A program made the position numbers and the translations under genes. From the NCBI RefSeq assembly GCF_003240565.2, contig NZ_CP117255.1, positions 3,587,501 through 3,651,500 on the forward strand: a stretch of 64,000 bases of DNA. The letters are read 5' to 3'. This DNA is from Rhizobium tumorigenes. GTDB taxonomy: Bacteria > Pseudomonadota > Alphaproteobacteria > Rhizobiales > Rhizobiaceae. Below the pieces are notes generated by a model, which saw nothing but the letters and a program-made list of their open reading frames with translations, searched no databases and was not told the DNA's origin. Shown here piece by piece: positions 43,669 through 52,229 of the stretch (the first letter of the stretch is position 1; each line of letters begins with the position of its first letter).

Positions 43669-44023
43669 GCTCGTTTTTATACCAATTCCCCATTGCCGAC
43701 AACGTAACCACACTTTTTCCTTCATGCGAAGCCAGCAATTTCCATAAAAGTTCCCTGCAGGCGAAAACCAAATCACCAAAGACCCGGCGTCGACCTTCGA
43801 CGCCCACGCTTAACGACAGCTTTGTGCGATTTCACGGGAACCTAAGCATCGTCTTAACGTTTCAATTCTCGGCATCATAACGCCTGCCGATCCAGAAATT
43901 TTGCAAACGGTGCATCATCTCCTTGTCGATATTCCATCGCATAATGCCATGGCGCCTGTGCTCGACAACGCGATGGGCGCGTTCGCCTGATCTGACAACC
44001 AACCCAAGAACGGACATATCCTT
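43669..44023. other. 355-bp region upstream of glgX
   Basis: This divergent region carries the upstream sequences of the MBL gene and of glgX. It contains a strong EcfG-type promoter at 43837-43861 directed at glgX. No RNA gene, repeat or convincing small gene was found. Confidence 0.6.
43837..43861 (+). promoter_or_regulatory. EcfG/RpoE2-type general stress promoter upstream of glgX
   Basis: GGAAC (43837-43841), 16 bases and CGTT (43858-43861) match the general-stress consensus exactly, the same spacing as at 34729-34753. The start of glgX is 162 bases downstream, leaving a leader of about 155 bases. No other gene lies between. Glycogen mobilisation under stress fits, but is inferred. Confidence 0.55.
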
Positions 44024-46189
44024 ATGAGTTTTTCATTCTCGGAACTGGACTTTATGAAGCCGGAACTCGGCGCCGAATACACCGGCGCCGGAACGCATTT
44101 TGCGGTGTTTTCGGCCAATGCCGAGAAGATTGAACTTTGCCTCTACACGGAAGACGGCAAGACAGAGACAGCCCGCATGGCTCTACCAAAGCGCGAAGGC
44201 GATATCTGGTCGGGATACATCGCAGGCCTCGGTCCGGGCACAGTCTACGGCTATCGCGCGCACGGCCCCTATGATCCCGCCAACGGTCATCGCTTCAACC
44301 CTAACAAGCTTCTTCTTGATCCCTACGCCAAGCAGATCATCGGCGAAATCAAGTGGGATGATGCGCTCTACGGATATACGATTGGCGCAGAGGACGGCGA
44401 TCTCTCGTTCGATGAGCGCGACAGCGGTCCGTTCATGGTCAAGGGCGTTGTTCAGGATCCGGATTTCGATTGGGACGGGGATAAGGCAATCCGCCGCCCC
44501 TGGACCGAAACCGTCATCTACGAAGCCCATGTCCGCGGGATGACGATGACCCACCCGGACGTTCCCGACGACCTGCGCGGCACCTTTCTCGGCATGTGCA
44601 GCGATCCAATCATCGAGCACCTGACCAAGCTTGGCATCTCCGCCATTGAGCTCCTGCCTATCCAGTCCTTTGTCGATGACCGGTACCTGGAGGAAAAGAA
44701 TCTCCGCAACTACTGGGGCTACCAGACGCTCGGCTTCTTCGCGCCGATGAACCGCTTCATGTCGAGCAACAAGATCACCGAAATCAAGACGATGGTGCGA
44801 AAGTTCCACGCTGCCGGCATCGAAGTGATCATGGACGTCGTCTACAATCATACTGCCGAGGGTTCCGAACGTGGACCGACAATGAGCTTCAGGGGGCTGG
44901 ACAACCAGAGCTACTATCGCCTGTCGCCGGACGATCAGCGCCACACCTTCGATACCACAGGCACCGGCAATACCCTCAACGTGTCGCATCCGATGGTGCT
45001 GCGTATGGTGCTCGACAGCCTTCGTTATTGGGTCGGCGTTATGCACATCGACGGTTTCCGCTTCGATCTGGCGAGCACGCTCGGCCGCGAGGAAATGGAT
45101 TTCGACCGCCAGGGCGGCTTTTTCGACGCCATTCGCCAGGATCCGGTCCTGGCCGGCGTCAAGCTGATTGCCGAGCCGTGGGACATCGGCGAGGGCGGTT
45201 ATCAGGTTGGCGGCTTTCCCTATCCCTTCCGCGAATGGAACGATAAGTTCCGCGACACCGTCCGGACCTACTGGACAGGCGAGGGCGGCCAGATTTCAAA
45301 GCTTGCCACGCGTCTCGCTGGCTCGGCACGGCAGTTCAACCACTCAGATCGTGGCGCCACCACGTCTATTAATCTGCTGAGCGCCCATGACGGCTTCACA
45401 TTGATGGACACCGTGTCCTTCAACGAGAAGCACAATGAGGCCAACGGCGAAAACAATAATGACGGCCATTCCGACAATCACTCGGACAACATGGGCGTGG
45501 AAGGCGCGACAGACGATCCGGAGATCAACGCTGCCCGGGCCCGTCGCCGTCGCAACATGATCATGACGCTGATGCTGAGCCAGGGCGTGCCGATGATTGT
45601 CGGCGGCGATGAAGTCGGCAACAGTCAGGGAGGCAACAACAACGCCTATTGCCAGGACAACGAGATCGGCTGGACGGACTGGAACGGCCTGAAAGATCCC
45701 TTCCTTGAATTCTGCCAGAAAGCAGTCGCCTTCAGGAAGGCTCATCCCGTCCTTCGCCAGGAGCGCTTTCTGACCGGCGACACGTCGGAAGACGGTCGCG
45801 CTGAGATCGCCTGGTTCAAGCCCGACGGCAACCAGATGGACGACGGCGCCTGGGATGATGGCGAATTGCGAGTCTTGGGCGTCTACATCGGCAAGAGTGT
45901 TCACGCCACGGACAGCGAAGTCCTCGACGACCTGTTCATGGTGTTCAACGCCGGCGGCGACAGTGAATTCCATCTTCCTGAATTGGGAGAAGGTGAAAAA
46001 TGGTGCCGCGTTGTAGACACTGGCACGGAAGAAACCTTCACAACTCATGAGGTCGAAAACACGGTTGTCGTCTACGCCGCCAGTGTCGCGGTATTCGCAC
46101 CGAAAGCCGATGAGCCAGATCAGCCGAAGACTGCCGAGCGCAAGCGTTGGTTCCACTTTGGTCGTCAGGCTCAACCCGACAGGAAATAG
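44024..46189 (+). CDS. glgX: Glycogen debranching enzyme GlgX/TreX
   Basis: GlgX hydrolyses the alpha-1,6 branches of phosphorylase-trimmed glycogen. The protein has 721 residues: an N-terminal CBM48 domain (about 10-110), a GH13 barrel and a C-terminal beta domain. Motifs are DVVYNHTAEG, GFRFDLAS with the nucleophile, IAEPWD with the acid and LSAHDGFT. The end (after about 690) is a charged tail. Its substrates link it to treY in this window, but the two genes are not adjacent. ATG 44024 is in the first good context. A stress-type promoter lies upstream. Confidence 0.95.
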   Translation: MSFSFSELDFMKPELGAEYTGAGTHFAVFSANAEKIELCLYTEDGKTETARMALPKREGDIWSGYIAGLGPGTVYGYRAHGPYDPANGHRFNPNKLLLDPYAKQIIGEIKWDDALYGYTIGAEDGDLSFDERDSGPFMVKGVVQDPDFDWDGDKAIRRPWTETVIYEAHVRGMTMTHPDVPDDLRGTFLGMCSDPIIEHLTKLGISAIELLPIQSFVDDRYLEEKNLRNYWGYQTLGFFAPMNRFMSSNKITEIKTMVRKFHAAGIEVIMDVVYNHTAEGSERGPTMSFRGLDNQSYYRLSPDDQRHTFDTTGTGNTLNVSHPMVLRMVLDSLRYWVGVMHIDGFRFDLASTLGREEMDFDRQGGFFDAIRQDPVLAGVKLIAEPWDIGEGGYQVGGFPYPFREWNDKFRDTVRTYWTGEGGQISKLATRLAGSARQFNHSDRGATTSINLLSAHDGFTLMDTVSFNEKHNEANGENNNDGHSDNHSDNMGVEGATDDPEINAARARRRRNMIMTLMLSQGVPMIVGGDEVGNSQGGNNNAYCQDNEIGWTDWNGLKDPFLEFCQKAVAFRKAHPVLRQERFLTGDTSEDGRAEIAWFKPDGNQMDDGAWDDGELRVLGVYIGKSVHATDSEVLDDLFMVFNAGGDSEFHLPELGEGEKWCRVVDTGTEETFTTHEVENTVVVYAASVAVFAPKADEPDQPKTAERKRWFHFGRQAQPDRK

Positions 46190-46201
46190 CAGGCAGCTTC
46201 G

Positions 46202-47236
46202 ATGAGCGAAATATCGATCACAGATCTTGGTCTTGTGTATGTGAACGACAGCGAACCTGGTATTCGCCGCCATCGAAGAGGCACAGGCTTTTCCTACAAG
46301 CTACCGGACGGCAGCGTGCTCAACGACGCGGTCCATCGCAAGCGGATCGCGTCGCTCGGTCTTCCGCCCGCCTATGACAATGTCTGGATCTGCCTGCAGG
46401 AAAACGGCCACCTGCAGGCAACCGGCATGGACGCGCGCGGACGCAAGCAATACCGCTATCACAAGGAGTGGCAGTCGCACCGGAGCGTGGAGAAATTCCA
46501 CCAGCTTATCGAGTTCGGTCAGGCGTTGCCGAAAATGCGCCGCGCCGTTCTGCGTCACCTCGATGGTGGTATGGATGACATCCATGGCGTCCTGGCCGCG
46601 TTGGCCACGTTGCTGGACGAGGCGCACCTGCGCGTTGGCAACCAGAGCTATGCGCGCGAAAACGGTACCTATGGCGCCACCACCCTGCTGAAACGCCATC
46701 TTAAACTCAATGGCGGGCGTATCGAGCTTCGGTTCATCGCCAAGGGTGGCAAGAGGGTGCAGCGGAGCCTGAAACATCCGCGTCTGCAAAGGATGCTGGA
46801 AGAGATTGCCGATCTTCCCGGTCGCCAGCTGTTTGCCTGGAAAGACGAACACGGATTGCTGCGGCCGGTGGATTCGGGCCGCCTCAATCTCTACCTCGGG
46901 GAAATCTCCGGCCTTTCAGTCTCGGCAAAGACGTTTCGAACCTGGGGCGGCTCGCTCGCCGCCTTCACTTCCGCCCGCAACGCGCTGGAAAAAGGCATAC
47001 GGCCGACGGTCAAGGAAATGTCCGAAGCATCGGCCGAGGTGCTTCACAACACGCCGGCAATTTCGCGTTCGAGCTACATACATCCTTCGATCATTGCGCT
47101 TGCAGACAAGCAGCATTCCCTCGACGAAGAGGTCTTTGCGCCCCTCGTCGAACCGCTGCGCGGTCTTCGGGCTGACGAAAACCGATTGCTCGATTTTCTG
47201 ATCAGGCGCAGTGAACAGAGCAGTCCATCTGCATAG
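46202..47236 (+). CDS. DNA topoisomerase IB (poxvirus type)
   Basis: Type IB topoisomerases relax DNA by a 3'-phosphotyrosyl intermediate. In this 344-residue protein the catalytic Tyr lies in ISRSSYIHP. The active-site Arg and Lys are in LLDEAHLRVGNQSYARENGT and FIAKGGKR, and a second Arg is in TFRTWGGSLAAF. N-terminal RRHRRGTGFSYKLPDG and LPPAYDNVWICLQENGHLQATG are typical of bacterial members. It follows glgX by 12 bases and precedes the Ku genes. Bacterial topo IB genes often accompany repair genes. Complete and probably active. Confidence 0.92.
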   Translation: MSEISITDLGLVYVNDSEPGIRRHRRGTGFSYKLPDGSVLNDAVHRKRIASLGLPPAYDNVWICLQENGHLQATGMDARGRKQYRYHKEWQSHRSVEKFHQLIEFGQALPKMRRAVLRHLDGGMDDIHGVLAALATLLDEAHLRVGNQSYARENGTYGATTLLKRHLKLNGGRIELRFIAKGGKRVQRSLKHPRLQRMLEEIADLPGRQLFAWKDEHGLLRPVDSGRLNLYLGEISGLSVSAKTFRTWGGSLAAFTSARNALEKGIRPTVKEMSEASAEVLHNTPAISRSSYIHPSIIALADKQHSLDEEVFAPLVEPLRGLRADENRLLDFLIRRSEQSSPSA

Positions 47237-47252
47237 TTAGGCCTCGGCTCCA

Positions 47253-47277
47253 GGAACCATTTGCCCCTGCAGCAGTT
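47253..47277 (+). promoter_or_regulatory. EcfG-type promoter candidate upstream of the small protein and ku
   Basis: GGAAC (47253-47257), 17 bases and GTT (47275-47277) keep the spacing of the general-stress promoter, with A in place of the usual C before GTT. It is 32 bases before the start of the small gene that precedes ku. In S. meliloti, Ku expression is reported to depend on RpoE2, which supports the call. It could also be chance in a GC-rich genome. Confidence 0.42.
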
Positions 47278-47308
47278 GCAACCGGAACGATGCTTTATGG
47301 AGGTGGGG

Positions 47309-47560
47309 ATGACGAGCGTGCAAGATACCAAGGCCTCCAGGCAGTCGGATCCCCGCGACCGTCTTATCGTTGCACTCTACGCGCAGCTGAAGGCAGAACG
47401 TGAAACCCGCGAGGCGCTTGAATGGCTCATCCATAACGGCACCTTGTCGAGCGAGGTACTTGAGGCGGTCGCGGGCGACGCTGTGCCCGCTGTCAGCAGT
47501 GATGAACTGGCTGCCGTCGAAAAGATCGTCGCTTTAGACAACCGTCGTCGTGGGCACTGA
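47309..47560 (+). CDS. Small hypothetical protein preceding ku
   Basis: This 83-residue protein has no recognised domain. It is mostly helical, with a central RDRLIVALYAQLKAERETRE segment and an acidic end. ATG 47309 has GGAGG five bases ahead; an in-frame ATG at 47297 is the alternative. It stops two bases before the ku start, so the two are very probably co-translated. A role with Ku in repair or stress is suggested by context alone. Confidence 0.7.
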   Translation: MTSVQDTKASRQSDPRDRLIVALYAQLKAERETREALEWLIHNGTLSSEVLEAVAGDAVPAVSSDELAAVEKIVALDNRRRGH

Positions 47561-47562
47561 TC

Positions 47563-48396
47563 ATGACAGCACGAGCAAGCTGGAAGGGGCAGTTGACCAT
47601 CGGCGCACTAAGTTGCTCGGTAGGGCTCTACACTGCAGTATCGTCCTCCGAACGTCTTTCATTCCACATCATCAATCGCAAGACGGGCAATCGCGTCGAG
47701 CGCCAGTTCGTCGACAGCGAGACCGGCAAGCCCGTGGAACGCGACGATCAGGTCAAAGGCTACCTGCTGGACGATGGTGAGTACCTCGTCATGGAAGGCG
47801 ACGAGCTTGCCTCGATAGTCCCCGAAAGCGACAAGGTCCTGTCGATCGAAAGCTTTATCGCCTGGGACGAGATCGACCGGCTCTATTTCGACCGACCCTA
47901 TTTCCTGATGCCGGTCGGCGACGATGATCGCGAGGTCCTGGCGCTGGTGATCGAAGCGATGAACCGGGAAAAAGTTGCCGCTCTCGCCCACGCTGTTCTT
48001 TTCCGTCGGTACCGGACGTTGCTGGTCCGACCCTATGAAAAGGGTCTCGTCGCCACAATGCTCAATTTCGACTACGAGGTCCGTTCCGAGGCCGATGCCT
48101 TCGAGGATATACCCGAGCTCGAGGTGACAGGCGAAATGCTGGAGTTGGCAAGCCATATCATCGATACCAAGAAGGGCACCTTCGACGCCTCGGCCTTTGA
48201 CGACCGATATGAGGAGGCATTGGTGGAACTGGTCAAGGCGAAGGTGGAGGGCAAGCCTCTGCCGAAGAAGCGGCCGGTGAAGGAAGAAAAGGTCGTCGAC
48301 CTTATGCAGGCCTTGCGCGAGAGCGCGGGCATGGTAAAGCCGAAGCGCGTGACAAAGACAAAGAAGACACCGGTGCAGGCAAAGAAAGCCGGCTAA
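47563..48396 (+). CDS. ku: DNA end-binding protein Ku (first copy)
   Basis: Ku binds DNA ends and recruits ligase LigD in bacterial non-homologous end joining. The 277-residue protein starts RASWKGQLTIGALSCSVGLY and contains the Ku core (INRKTGNRVERQFVDSETGK, LSIESFIAWDEIDRLYFDRPY). A Lys-rich C-terminal tail (about 225-277) may bind DNA. It is convergent with a second Ku gene 16 bases away. No ligD is in the window. Two diverged Ku proteins suggest a heterodimer, as shown for Ku3/Ku4 of S. meliloti. Confidence 0.95.
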   Translation: MTARASWKGQLTIGALSCSVGLYTAVSSSERLSFHIINRKTGNRVERQFVDSETGKPVERDDQVKGYLLDDGEYLVMEGDELASIVPESDKVLSIESFIAWDEIDRLYFDRPYFLMPVGDDDREVLALVIEAMNREKVAALAHAVLFRRYRTLLVRPYEKGLVATMLNFDYEVRSEADAFEDIPELEVTGEMLELASHIIDTKKGTFDASAFDDRYEEALVELVKAKVEGKPLPKKRPVKEEKVVDLMQALRESAGMVKPKRVTKTKKTPVQAKKAG

Positions 48397-48412
48397 CCAG
48401 TTCGTGACCGCG

Positions 48413-49219
48413 CTATTTCCCCTTGGTCTTCTGGTTGGCTTCAATGCTCTTCTTCAGCGCATCCATGATATTGATGACATTGCCCGATGTGGCGGGAGCT
48501 TCTTTGCGAGCAGCTGCCGGCTTCTTGCTGCGCCCCTTCTTTTTGGCCATGATCAAAGCTGCGAGCTTGTCCTGAACAGGATCCAGCGTCAGCTCGGCAG
48601 ACCAATCCACCTTGCGTTTTTCTATCAACGTCTTCATCAGGGCCAGCGCTTCTGCTTCCGGCTTTTCTGCCACCGCAAAGGATTTTTCCGGCTCACGTAC
48701 CTCGTCGCCGTAGCGCAACGTCCAAAGGATGATGCCGTTGCCGCTAGGCTCCAGCAACACCGCGCGTTCGCGCCTGTTCAACACCAGTCGCGCGATCCCG
48801 ACCACGCCGCTTGCCTTCATGGCCTCCCGAATGACGCAGAAGGCTTCCATGCCCACCTTGTCCTCAGGCGCCAGGAAATGTGGAGCGTCGTAATAGATCC
48901 AGTCGATGGAATTCTTCGGCACGAACGTGTCGATACTGATCGCGCGATTGCTTTCCAGGGCGACCGCCTCGATCTCCTCGTCCTCGAGGAAGACGTAATC
49001 GTCATCGCCGCGCTCGTATCCCTTGACCTGCTGATCGTCGGTGACGGGCTTTCCGGTCCCGGAATCGATATAGTGACTTTCCAGCCGGTTTCCGCTTTTC
49101 CGATTGATCACATTGAAGCGAATCTTGGCGTTGTCCGTTGTCGCCGGCGTCAGCGATACCTGGCAGGTCACCAGCGAGAGCTTCAAGTACCCCTTCCAGT
49201 ATCTAGGCTGCTTTGCCAA
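48413..49219 (-). CDS. ku: DNA end-binding protein Ku (second copy)
   Basis: This 268-residue Ku protein begins YWKGYLKLSLVTCQVSL and has the same core (INRKSGNRLESHYIDSGTGK, ISIDTFVPKNSIDWIYYDAPHF). Its tail is Lys-rich (KKKGRSKKPAAARKEAP) but different from that of the first copy. The bulk of the sequence is well diverged, so it is not a recent duplicate. It starts 23 bases after the GST gene and is probably the last gene of the DUF2934-GST-ku unit. Confidence 0.95.
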   Translation of the reverse strand: MAKQPRYWKGYLKLSLVTCQVSLTPATTDNAKIRFNVINRKSGNRLESHYIDSGTGKPVTDDQQVKGYERGDDDYVFLEDEEIEAVALESNRAISIDTFVPKNSIDWIYYDAPHFLAPEDKVGMEAFCVIREAMKASGVVGIARLVLNRRERAVLLEPSGNGIILWTLRYGDEVREPEKSFAVAEKPEAEALALMKTLIEKRKVDWSAELTLDPVQDKLAALIMAKKKGRSKKPAAARKEAPATSGNVINIMDALKKSIEANQKTKGK

Positions 49220-49242
49220 AGTCTGTCTCCTCGTCTTTGCGA

Positions 49243-49974
49243 CTACGTGACGTCCTGATCCAATTCAGGATAGTGCCTGAATATGCCATCTTCGTTGAAT
49301 GGGAGGCGCCTCTCGGATTGCAGGTAACGCGCAATGTTCGGTCTCTTTGCGACGGCGTCGCGAAGCGCGATCAGTGAAGGATATCGAGGTGCATAGTCTT
49401 TCATGGCGCGCGGAAACGCATAAGTCAGTCCTTCAACGACCTGAAACAGCGATAGGTCCACATAGCTCAGCGATGGCCCGACACTGTATGAGGGGCCGGA
49501 TGTGTTCGCATTCAGGATACGCTCGAAATAGTCGAGGTACTTCGGAATGCGTTCCTGGATGAAGGCTTCAGCGCGCAGCTTTGCCGCCTCCTTCTGATCC
49601 TCGTAATATTTCGATGTGGAAAGAGGATGGTGTGTATCGTGTACCTCTGACACAAGGTCCGTAATCGTCGACTGCAGGCCGTTGGCGACAAAACGTTGCG
49701 TATCGCCCACAGGCGCCAGCCCGAGCTTCGGCCCAAGATAGAGCAAGATATTGGCAACATGCGATATGAAGAGCTCTCCATCCTTCAGAAAGGGCGGTGA
49801 GAATGGGATAAGGGGACGCTTTTCGCGCTTCATAATTTCCAGCATGACACTTGTTCCCCCGCCGGAACTTTCGCGAGCAACATCGATGTATTCAGCGCCG
49901 GCTTCTTCCAGCGCAAGGCGCACGAACTCGCCACGGCCCTGTAGTCCGTCCCAGTAATATAATTCGTAGGTCAT
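49243..49974 (-). CDS. Glutathione S-transferase
   Basis: This 243-residue GST has an N-terminal thioredoxin-like domain, MTYELYYWDGLQGRGEFVRL, with the Tyr/Arg expected at the glutathione site. FISHVANILLYLG contains the family Ser-His pair, and the C-terminal domain is helical (LSYVDLSLFQVVEGL). It may detoxify electrophiles or peroxides, consistent with a stress unit. ATG 49974 is preferred to an in-frame start 14 codons upstream. It lies between the DUF2934 gene and the second ku gene, all on the minus strand. Confidence 0.86.
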   Translation of the reverse strand: MTYELYYWDGLQGRGEFVRLALEEAGAEYIDVARESSGGGTSVMLEIMKREKRPLIPFSPPFLKDGELFISHVANILLYLGPKLGLAPVGDTQRFVANGLQSTITDLVSEVHDTHHPLSTSKYYEDQKEAAKLRAEAFIQERIPKYLDYFERILNANTSGPSYSVGPSLSYVDLSLFQVVEGLTYAFPRAMKDYAPRYPSLIALRDAVAKRPNIARYLQSERRLPFNEDGIFRHYPELDQDVT

Positions 49975-50082
49975 CGGTTTGATTTCACCATTGCGTAGTC
50001 GAGTTTGCTGCCGCAAGCCATCGAACCCCGCTGACAGACTGCCGCTGAGCGGATGACCGTATGATTTTTGGAGAGGTCGGTG

Positions 50083-50349
50083 CTACGCCTTCGCGGAAGC
50101 ATCCTTCTTGGTCGACCGCTTGGGCGAAAGGGCCGCCACCGGTGTTTCCGCAGCAACTTTGGGCGCCTTTGGAGCGTTAGTCTTTGCTTTCGGCTTCACA
50201 GCAAGGCCATGTGGCGCCGTTGTCTCCATGACGGCCCGCTCCTTGGTCGCCTGTTCCCAGTGGAGGGAATCTCGCCCTGTTGGATAGCCTTCCTCCTCCC
50301 AGAGTGCGTATGCGCGTTTCATGATCCATTCGTCTCGGGATTCCGTCAT
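50083..50349 (-). CDS. DUF2934 small protein
   Basis: This 88-residue protein has the DUF2934 motif as RAYALWEEEGYPTGRDSLHW (about 11-30). Then comes an Ala/Lys/Pro-rich tail that is basic and probably disordered. The function of the family is unknown; it is common and often multicopy in Rhizobiales. ATG 50349 begins MTESRDEWI. An EcfG-type promoter candidate lies 30 bases upstream. The gene is first in a possible stress unit with GST and ku, 108 bases before GST. Confidence 0.82.
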   Translation of the reverse strand: MTESRDEWIMKRAYALWEEEGYPTGRDSLHWEQATKERAVMETTAPHGLAVKPKAKTNAPKAPKVAAETPVAALSPKRSTKKDASAKA

Positions 50350-50672
50350 CGCTCGTCTCCATAGCAGCTTGGGAAGTCTAACTTCTCGGGAAATGCAAAG
50401 TTCCAGCTCCGCTGTCACATCGGTTTTTTATCGGATTACAGCGCCGGGACGCCGCCGCCGAAACTGGGGCAAAAGTGGGACCAGGAGACATCCGCTCGTC
50501 GCGGACATCAGATCGCATCGGCATTGCCGCAAAATCAATATGAGCCGGCAATGTTGCTTCTTCAATTCAAAAACGTGATCCCTCGTTTTTTGCAGTGCAA
50601 AACCACCTCTCTCCGCACCGCTCCTCCCAAGCCTCCGATTGCGCACAATCCCGGCACCGTTATAGTCGCCCG
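50350..50672. other. 323-bp region between the DUF2934 gene and the cardiolipin synthase gene
   Basis: This divergent region carries the EcfG-type promoter candidate at 50380-50404 for the minus-strand genes. On the plus side a weak AAAACG...CGTTTT stem lies near 50570-50590, but without a T-run of terminator quality. No gene or RNA was recognised. The promoter of the plus-strand gene was not found. Confidence 0.5.
50380..50404 (-). promoter_or_regulatory. EcfG-type promoter candidate upstream of the DUF2934-GST-ku unit
   Basis: On the minus strand GGAAC (50404-50400), 17 bases and GTT (50382-50380) match the general-stress promoter spacing, with A before GTT. It lies 30 bases before the DUF2934 start. 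The same form is found upstream of the other ku gene, and the two point toward each other around the convergent Ku genes. The match is seen; activity is inferred. Confidence 0.45.
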
Positions 50673-52136
50673 ATGTTCAGTCTTATCATTACCTATTGGC
50701 CCCATATCCTCCTTGTGCTGTCGGTTGCCATGGGTGCAACTGCGGCTATTCATGCCGCTATGACGAAGGAAGATGTGCGTGCCGCCATCGGATGGGTCGC
50801 TCTCATCGTCCTGTCTCCCATCGTCGGTGCGCTTCTATACGCGGTCGCGGGCATCAACCGCATCCGGCGGGCGGCGCTGACGTCCCAGCGAGACATGCTT
50901 TTCAGGCAGGAAACGCGCAGTGAACTGGCAATCTTCGAAGCCGATAGCGACGCGCTGCGGATTGCCTATGGGCAGCGTTTTGGCGCGATGAAGGTGCTGG
51001 GAGATCGCGTCACCCGCCATCCCATGACCAGTGGCAATTCCATCAAGATGCTGGAGGGCGGCGATGTCGCCTACCCGGCGATGCTGGAGGAAATCAATGC
51101 CGCGGAGCGTAGCATCGTCCTCGAAACCTACATTTTCGATCGCGATCCCATCGGGCTGAGGATTGCCGATGCGCTGATTGCTGCTGTCCGGCGCGGGATC
51201 ACGGTCCGCGTGCTGATCGACGCCGTCGGTGCCCGCTATTCGGTGCCGAGCATCATGGGCCACCTGAAGGAGGGTGGGGTTACCGTCGACGTCTTCAACG
51301 GCAATGTCATCATTGGCCTCCGGCTGCCCTATGCAAACCTTAGAACCCACCGCAAGATCCTGATCGTCGACGGGCGCGTAGCGTTGACCGGCGGTATGAA
51401 CATCCGGAAGGGCTTCACGACAGAATTTGCCGGCGAACAGGCCGCCCACGATGCGCATTTCCGCGTCACCGGTCCGGCCGTCGCAGACCTGTTCCACACC
51501 GCTTCCGAAGACTGGCGTTTTGCCACAGGGGAAATCCTGCAGGGCGATGAATGGCGAATGGCAGAGCAGCAGAGGGATCCGGATGCACCGATCCTGATGC
51601 GCATCGTTTCATCGGGTCCAGACCGTAGCCTCGAGACAAACCACAAGATGCTGATTGGAGCCTTTTCGGTCGCCCGCAGCTCGATCCTGATCATGTCACC
51701 CTACTTTCTGCCGGATCGCGAATTGATCAGCGCCCTGATCACGGCGGCGAGACGCGGCGTCACTGTCGATATCGTCGTTCCTGCGGCCAATAATCTGGTG
51801 CTTGTCGACCGTGCAATGACCGCGCAGTTCGATCAGATGCTGAAGAACTACTGCCGTATCTGGCGCGCGAAAGGCGCTTTCAATCATTCGAAGCTGCTGT
51901 CGATCGACGATGTCTGGGCCTATGTCGGTTCGTCCAATCTGGATCCTCGCTCGATGCGGCTGAACTTCGAGGTCGATATGGAGGTCATCGACCGGGGTTT
52001 TGCGAAGAAGATCGGCGATCACATCCGCGAAGTCCTGTCGACTGCGGAGCAGGTCGAGCAGCATGCATTGCGCAAGAGACCGTTCCTGGTGCGGCTGCTG
52101 GAAAAGGTTCTGTGGCTCGGATCACCTTTTCTTTAG
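50673..52136 (+). CDS. Cardiolipin synthase-like phospholipase D protein
   Basis: This 487-residue membrane protein has two N-terminal helices (about 4-22 and 32-50), typical of Cls, and two HKD motifs: HRKILIVDGRVALTGGMN and NHSKLLSIDDVWAYVGSSN. These condense two phosphatidylglycerols, or similar lipids, to cardiolipin. ATG 50673 begins at the first helix; the longer frame has no support. The next gene encodes an endonuclease/exonuclease/phosphatase protein, as in the clsB-ybhP pair of E. coli, so the lipid role is favoured. Rhizobia have more than one cls, so this may be an accessory enzyme. Confidence 0.88.
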   Translation: MFSLIITYWPHILLVLSVAMGATAAIHAAMTKEDVRAAIGWVALIVLSPIVGALLYAVAGINRIRRAALTSQRDMLFRQETRSELAIFEADSDALRIAYGQRFGAMKVLGDRVTRHPMTSGNSIKMLEGGDVAYPAMLEEINAAERSIVLETYIFDRDPIGLRIADALIAAVRRGITVRVLIDAVGARYSVPSIMGHLKEGGVTVDVFNGNVIIGLRLPYANLRTHRKILIVDGRVALTGGMNIRKGFTTEFAGEQAAHDAHFRVTGPAVADLFHTASEDWRFATGEILQGDEWRMAEQQRDPDAPILMRIVSSGPDRSLETNHKMLIGAFSVARSSILIMSPYFLPDRELISALITAARRGVTVDIVVPAANNLVLVDRAMTAQFDQMLKNYCRIWRAKGAFNHSKLLSIDDVWAYVGSSNLDPRSMRLNFEVDMEVIDRGFAKKIGDHIREVLSTAEQVEQHALRKRPFLVRLLEKVLWLGSPFL

Positions 52137-52229
52137 CGCTAAACGGGCATTGGGGACTGGCAGTCGCGTCGGCCGGCCCTATAGTCGGCAGAAGCGACAT
52201 CGCGGTTGCCTGCAAGCTGGTCGAGTGAA

